Below, one piece after another: positions 59,418 through 64,000 of a stretch of 64,000 bases of DNA; positions within the stretch are counted from its first letter, which is position 1, and each line of letters opens with the position of its first letter. The translations under genes and the position numbers were made by a program. The stretch is taken from positions 740,574 through 804,573 of the forward strand of contig JABMLG010000001.1 in assembly GCA_013204985.1 (NCBI GenBank), written 5' to 3'. Source of the DNA: Microbacteriaceae bacterium VKM Ac-2855 (GTDB lineage Bacteria > Actinomycetota > Actinomycetes > Actinomycetales > Microbacteriaceae). The notes beneath the pieces were generated by a model. That model did not search any database. It saw nothing but the letters and a program-made list of their open reading frames with translations, and was not told the DNA's origin.

Positions 59418-61204
59418 GCCTCGCCCTTCACTCCGGCCCACGCCCGATGCAGGGCGGCGTAGCGCCCGCCGAGTGCGACCAGCTCAGCGTGCGAACCCTG
59501 CTCGGCGAGACGACCGCCGGCGAACAGCAGCACCGTGTCGGCGCCCTCCGCGGTGATCATCCGGTGCGCGATGGTGACGGTGGTGCGCCCGCGCGTGACA
59601 GCGGCGAGCGCTCGCTGCACCCGCACATCCGTCGCCGGATCCACGCCGCTCGTCGCCTCGTCGAGCACGAGCAGATCGGGATCGACCAGCGCGGTGCGCG
59701 CCAGCGCGATCAACTGCCTCTCGCCCGCCGAGAGCGCCTCGCCCCGCTGCCCGGTGCGGGTGTGAAGTCCGTTCGGCAGCGCATCCGCCCACTCCTCGAG
59801 CCCCAGTCCGCGCAGCACGCCGCGGACGGTGGCCTCATCGGCGCCCGGGCGTGCGATCGCGATGTTATCGAGAACGGTGCGGTCGAAGACGAACGCCTCC
59901 TGCGGCACGATCGCGACCCGGCGGGCCAGTGCCGCGTCCGCCACCGTGCCGAGATCGACGCCGTTCAGCCGGATCAGCCCCTCCGCCGGCTCGAGCTGTC
60001 GCGTGAGCAGCTTCGCGAAGGTGGTCTTGCCCGAGCCGGTTTCGCCGACGACGGCGACGTGGGTGCCGGCGGGGATGCGCACATCGATCCCGCGCAGCAC
60101 GGGCGTACCCGGGTTGTAGCTGAAGCCCACGCCGTCGAAGGCGACGTGCACGGCACCCGACGGCAGCTCGGTGCCCTCCTCCACCGAGACCGCACCGGTC
60201 GGCAGCGCAAGGATCTCGAGGATGCGCCGCCATCCGGCGACCGCACCCTGCGCCTCGCCGAGGATCGATACCGAGAACTGCAGCGGACGCACGAAGAAGG
60301 TGATCAGGAAGAGGAACGCCACCAGCTGTCCCGCCGAGAGCGCGACGATTCCGCCGCCGATCAGCCCGGTACCCAGCGCAACGCCGGCGACCACGACGGT
60401 CGCCGTGATCAGCCCGCTCGCGGCTTCGCCGACGGCGGTGTTCGCGTTCAAGGGCCACAGCGTGCGCAGCTGTGCGCCGTGCACCTGTTCGATCGCGTCG
60501 TCGACCGCGGCCTGGTTGCGCGCCGCGACGCCGTAAGCGCGGATGATCTCCACGCCGCGCACCGTCTCGCCGATGCGTCCGTACAGCCCGGCGATACTGG
60601 TCCGCACCGCCTGGTAGCGGCCGGCGATGCTGCGCTGGAACAGCCGCATCCCGACTACGGCGAGAATCGAGACCAGGAAGACCACGATCGCCAGCAACCA
60701 CGAGTAGCTGAGCATGATCGCGGCCGAGACCAGCATCTGCGCGGCGTTGATCACCAGCGTGATCCCGCCGCTCTGCACGAACTGGGTGAGGGTGTCGGCG
60801 TCGTTCGTGACCCGCGAGACGAGAGCCGATCGACGCTCCGCGGGCAGGCGAGCGGGCGAGACCGCCAGGATGTGAGCGAAGGCGCGCGAGCGAAGGCCGG
60901 CGATCGCCCGCTCGCTCGCCGCGATCAGTCGGCGGTTCATCAGCAGGGAGGAGAGCCCCGCCGCCACGACGCCGCCGAAACCGATCAGGACGACGACGGT
61001 GATAGTGGAAGCGACGTCACCGCGCTCGCCACCAGGGGTGAGCACGTCGTCGATCGCGTACTGCACGGTGAGAGGAACGGCGACGCGACCGGAGGCTGCG
61101 ATCAGACCGATGAGAGCGGTCAGCCACCAGCCGCGCAGTACGCCCGGTGACGCGGCGATACCCGCGCGGACGACCGGCCAGGTACCGGCGGGCAGAGCAC
61201 TCAT
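59414..61204 (-). CDS. ABC exporter half, permease-ATPase fusion (canonical site)
   Basis: A 596-aa six-segment permease with a C-terminal ATPase. The membrane part starts GWWLTALIGLIAASGRVAVP. Walker A is GETGSGKTTFAKLL, the signature is a modified LSAGERQLIALA and Walker B is LLVLDEATSGVD with the catalytic Glu. It overlaps the other half-transporter gene by 4 bp, so the two form a heterodimer. The cargo is unknown. Confidence 0.92.
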   Translation of the reverse strand: MSALPAGTWPVVRAGIAASPGVLRGWWLTALIGLIAASGRVAVPLTVQYAIDDVLTPGGERGDVASTITVVVLIGFGGVVAAGLSSLLMNRRLIAASERAIAGLRSRAFAHILAVSPARLPAERRSALVSRVTNDADTLTQFVQSGGITLVINAAQMLVSAAIMLSYSWLLAIVVFLVSILAVVGMRLFQRSIAGRYQAVRTSIAGLYGRIGETVRGVEIIRAYGVAARNQAAVDDAIEQVHGAQLRTLWPLNANTAVGEAASGLITATVVVAGVALGTGLIGGGIVALSAGQLVAFLFLITFFVRPLQFSVSILGEAQGAVAGWRRILEILALPTGAVSVEEGTELPSGAVHVAFDGVGFSYNPGTPVLRGIDVRIPAGTHVAVVGETGSGKTTFAKLLTRQLEPAEGLIRLNGVDLGTVADAALARRVAIVPQEAFVFDRTVLDNIAIARPGADEATVRGVLRGLGLEEWADALPNGLHTRTGQRGEALSAGERQLIALARTALVDPDLLVLDEATSGVDPATDVRVQRALAAVTRGRTTVTIAHRMITAEGADTVLLFAGGRLAEQGSHAELVALGGRYAALHRAWAGVKGEA

Positions 61205-63105
61205 GATGCCCCCTTCGTGTTCTCGGGGCCTTCACCGAATCGACCCGTGGGCCGGATCTCGCCGTCCGGATCCGCGGAGCGACCGCTGAGGGCATCCAGG
61301 GTCGTGTCGTAGGCGGTGACGATCGCGCGGTAACCCGGATGCCGAGCGATCAGCTCCGCGTGCGGGCCCACGGCCACGGCGCGACCGCGCTCGAGGTAGA
61401 CCACCCGGTCGGCCAGGCGCACGCTCGAGGCACGGGACGCCGCGATCACCACCGTTGCGGCGCGTGGGCGCTGCGCTCCGAGGTGACGGCGCAGGCCGTC
61501 GACGACGTCGCGCTCGACCTCGGCATCGAGAGCACTGGTCGCGTCATCGAGCACGAGGAGGCCGGGCTCTCCCGCGAGAGCGCGTGCCAGGGCGAGCCGC
61601 TGACGCTGGCCGCCACTGAGCCCCGACCCCGCCTCACCGACGGGAGCGTCCAGGCCTTCCGGCAACGCGCGCACGAATCCGTCGGCCGCGGCGACCTCCA
61701 AGGCGCGCCAGACCTCCGCATCGTCGATCCGGCGACCCAGAGTGACGTTGCCGCGAACACTGTCGTCGAAGACGAACGCCGTCTGCGGCACGATAGCGAC
61801 ACGGCTCGGGATCACCTCGGCGGAGTAGGCAGCGACTTCGACGGCGTCGTGCCGAACCGAGCCGCGGTGCGCGTCGAGCAAGCGGGCGACCAGACGGAGC
61901 AGAGTGCTCTTGCCCGAGCCGGTCGCGCCGACGACGGCGATGATCTCGCCCGGCTCGACCTCGAAACTGACGTCGGCCAGCGCTGGAGCCGTGTCGTACA
62001 CGTGCCCGGCCGAGTCGATGCTGACGGCGACCGCCGCCGCCGCATCCGCCGCCGCACGCTCGCCGTGCGCTGGGAACTCCGAGGAGTCGAGCACCTGCGA
62101 GACGCGCTCGTGGCCCACGACCGCCAGCGGCAGCACGCTGAGGAAGCGGCCGATCACGTTCAGCGGCAGCGCCATCGTCAGCAGAAGGTAGATCACCTGC
62201 ACGAGGGTGCCCGTGCTGATGTCGCCGTCGGCGACCCGCAACGAGCCCACCAGCAGCACCACCAGCACGGTCACCGTCGGCGCGAGCTCTATCACCGGAT
62301 CGAACACGGCGCTGACGAACCCCATCCGTGTGTTCGCGCGACGCAATTCCCCCGTCGCTTCGTCGAAGCGTCGTTCCTCCGCGGCGGCGATGCCGAGCGT
62401 GCGGATCACCTGCGTTCCCTCGAACGCCTCATTGGCGAGCGAGCTCACGGCGGCGCGTGCCTGCTGCGCGCGGCGGGCGCGCGGGGCGATCACGCGCTGG
62501 TAGCCGATGTTGGCGGCCAGCACGACAGGAACGAACACCAACGCGACCAGCGCGAGTCCGCCGTCGGTGAAGGCGAGGTCGACGATCGCGAGCAGCAACA
62601 TGAAGACCATGCCGATGGAGAACGCGAAGTTGAGCATGGGCTGCCACAGCACTTCCACGTCCGACACCGCGTTCGAGAGCAGCTGCCCCGACGAGTGCCG
62701 GCGGTGCCAGGGCAGACCGAGGCGGAGGAACTGCCGCGTCACCGCGCGCCGGGTGTCAGCCTGCGCGCCGAACTGCATGTAGCCGGTCGCGACGCCGCGG
62801 ATCACGATCGTGGACAAGCGCAGGAACGAGACGCCGATGATCGCCAGGAACGCGGCCGACCAGACCCCGCCGGCCACATCGTCGCCGTCGAACGCGGGAA
62901 GCACCAGGTGGTCCGTCGCCCAGCCGATCGCGGTGGCGCCGAGCACCATGGTCGAGCCGTTGACGAGGCTGCTCAGGATCGCGACGGCGGAGGCGACGGG
63001 ATGCAGCCGTGCCCCGCGGATCATCACCCCGAGCCCGGTGCGGAAGATCGTGGCGGTGCGGCGATCGCCGAGTTCGTCCGGCACCTCCGCCGGTGAGCCC
63101 CTCAC
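61201..63105 (-). CDS. ABC exporter half, permease-ATPase fusion (degenerate site)
   Basis: A 634-aa partner of the preceding exporter. Walker A is GATGSGKSTLLRLV and the signature LSGGQRQRLALARAL. Walker B reads LLVLDDATSALD: Asp replaces the catalytic Glu, as is known for one subunit of heterodimeric exporters. The signature of this subunit is canonical and that of its partner is altered, so the composite sites are asymmetric. It overlaps the oxidase gene by 4 bp. Confidence 0.92.
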   Translation of the reverse strand: MRGSPAEVPDELGDRRTATIFRTGLGVMIRGARLHPVASAVAILSSLVNGSTMVLGATAIGWATDHLVLPAFDGDDVAGGVWSAAFLAIIGVSFLRLSTIVIRGVATGYMQFGAQADTRRAVTRQFLRLGLPWHRRHSSGQLLSNAVSDVEVLWQPMLNFAFSIGMVFMLLLAIVDLAFTDGGLALVALVFVPVVLAANIGYQRVIAPRARRAQQARAAVSSLANEAFEGTQVIRTLGIAAAEERRFDEATGELRRANTRMGFVSAVFDPVIELAPTVTVLVVLLVGSLRVADGDISTGTLVQVIYLLLTMALPLNVIGRFLSVLPLAVVGHERVSQVLDSSEFPAHGERAAADAAAAVAVSIDSAGHVYDTAPALADVSFEVEPGEIIAVVGATGSGKSTLLRLVARLLDAHRGSVRHDAVEVAAYSAEVIPSRVAIVPQTAFVFDDSVRGNVTLGRRIDDAEVWRALEVAAADGFVRALPEGLDAPVGEAGSGLSGGQRQRLALARALAGEPGLLVLDDATSALDAEVERDVVDGLRRHLGAQRPRAATVVIAASRASSVRLADRVVYLERGRAVAVGPHAELIARHPGYRAIVTAYDTTLDALSGRSADPDGEIRPTGRFGEGPENTKGAS

Positions 63106-64000
63106 GCGCGCACTCGGAGGTGATCGCGGCGGATACCGGCGAGGTCGGCGACGCCGGCCAGCCGCAGCAGGTGCTCGAACGCGTCACGGAGCGCGCCCAG
63201 CTCCTCGGCGACCGCATCCGCACCGCCGCGCCAGAGCGCGCGGACGACGGGTCGGCCGATCAACGCCGCATCGGCGCCCAGGGCGAGGGCGCGGAAGACG
63301 TCGTCCTCGCTCCGAAGCCCCGAATCGGCGAGGACCGGCACCCGGCCGGCGACCGCGTCGACGACCTCGGGCAGCGCCTGGGCCGAGGTGATGCTCCCGC
63401 CGATCTGGCGGCCGCCGTGATTCGAGACCACGACACCGTCGGCTCCGGCATCGATCGCGTCCACCGCGTCCTGCGGATGCAGCACACCCTTGACCACAAC
63501 GGGCACGCCCGATCTTTCGCGCATCCAGGCGATGTCGTCCAGTGTCACGGATGCGGCGAGTCGTGCTCCGGGAGCGGTGACGTCGACCGGTGGTCGCCGC
63601 GGCCGCGTCCCTGCGATCGCATTCCGCCGGAACGGGTGCTGGTACTCCGATCCGGGCTGATCGAGAGTGAGGATCAATGCGCGGGCGCCCGCCGCCACGG
63701 TGCGTTCGATGAACGGGACCAGCACGGAACGATCCTCCGTGAGGTAGATCTGCTGCAGGTAGGGCCCCGCCGCGGCCACATCCTCGACGTCGCGCGAGGC
63801 GGCTTGGCTGAGAACGACGGCGGTGCCGGCTCGATGTGCGCCCTCGGCGGTACCGACCTCGCCCTCCGGAGCGCCGAGGCCGTGCGCCGCGCTGGGCGCC
63901 ACGAGAACGGGGAAGTCCAGGTCGAGGCCGAAGAGCGAGAGGCTGGTGTCGACCGCGGTCGGGGTGCGGAACATCCTCGGCACGATCGCGTAGCGATGCC
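63102..64000 (-). CDS. FMN-dependent 2-hydroxy-acid oxidase/dehydrogenase, 5' end missing
   Basis: The frame continues past the right edge (HRYAIVPRMFRTP), so about 299 residues are visible of a family normally 370-400 long. SLFGLDLDFPVLVAPSAAHG, LILTLDQPG, VPVVVKGVLHPQDAVDAIDAG and the active-site block VVSNHGGRQIGG with VLADSGLRSEDDVFRALALG identify the FMN hydroxy-acid oxidase (lactate 2-monooxygenase/glycolate oxidase) fold. The catalytic His is in SNHGGRQ. It begins the operon leading to the ABC exporter. Confidence 0.9.
   Translation of the reverse strand, partial: HRYAIVPRMFRTPTAVDTSLSLFGLDLDFPVLVAPSAAHGLGAPEGEVGTAEGAHRAGTAVVLSQAASRDVEDVAAAGPYLQQIYLTEDRSVLVPFIERTVAAGARALILTLDQPGSEYQHPFRRNAIAGTRPRRPPVDVTAPGARLAASVTLDDIAWMRERSGVPVVVKGVLHPQDAVDAIDAGADGVVVSNHGGRQIGGSITSAQALPEVVDAVAGRVPVLADSGLRSEDDVFRALALGADAALIGRPVVRALWRGGADAVAEELGALRDAFEHLLRLAGVADLAGIRRDHLRVRA

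Overview
The window is chromosomal DNA of a high-GC actinobacterium. The best fit is a Microbacteriaceae member (Microbacterium-like). This is an inference from the GTG-rich starts, DtxR-type iron boxes, WYL/YafY and Lrp regulators, the VanZ and Nudix families, and the many 4-bp ATGA/GTGA overlaps between genes. No prophage, insertion sequence, CRISPR array or rRNA operon is visible. About 68 protein genes and one tRNA-Cys are supported.

Layout. 0-5 kb: central carbon metabolism (start of a phosphatidyltransferase, zwf, and ppc reading away from zwf), then a 566-bp composite repeat region. 5-19.5 kb: housekeeping and small enzymes (thioredoxin, Nudix-NYN fusion, VanZ, class IV aminotransferase, Hsp15, J-NERD protein, acylphosphatase, WYL regulator with a VOC protein, LLM oxidoreductase, ABC exporter, Mug glycosylase, Lrp with alanine dehydrogenase, aminoglycoside kinase homologue, NAD(P)H-hydrate epimerase). 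19.5-28.9 kb: an iron-box-controlled siderophore-interacting protein, small proteins, an ABC export operon with a LolA/RseB-like protein, a convergent LigC / LigD-polymerase pair, and a CtlX hydrolase with a divergent Lrp regulator.

28.9-37 kb is the main accessory feature. It is a tightly overlapping desferrioxamine-type operon: desA, desB, a desC-desD fusion, a penicillin acylase, a second acetyltransferase and a DUF3253 gene. It reads leftward from an iron box. desA carries one in-frame amber codon, so the pathway may be broken in this strain. A flavin reductase reads away from the same iron box.

37-48.5 kb: ArsR with an MFS exporter, an NtaA-type flavin monooxygenase, a class II aldolase, a complete peptide/nickel-type ABC importer, and an EamA exporter opposed to a MarR regulator through a large palindromic operator. 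48.5-58.9 kb: small membrane proteins, a VOC-kinase fusion, a DUF218 protein, a BisC-type molybdoenzyme, two more LLM oxidoreductases, tRNA-Cys and a beta-carbonic anhydrase. 58.9-64 kb: a four-gene operon with a 2-hydroxy-acid oxidase (cut by the window edge), a two-subunit ABC exporter and an acetyltransferase.

Two kinds of repeat recur. One is a set of dispersed palindromic intergenic elements: a GGGTTGCC/TTCTTTGAC family and a second family bracketing the carbonic anhydrase gene. The other is a set of short tandem duplications lying on or next to the stop codons of several genes. These, the desA nonsense codon and several domain fusions are the observations most worth following up.
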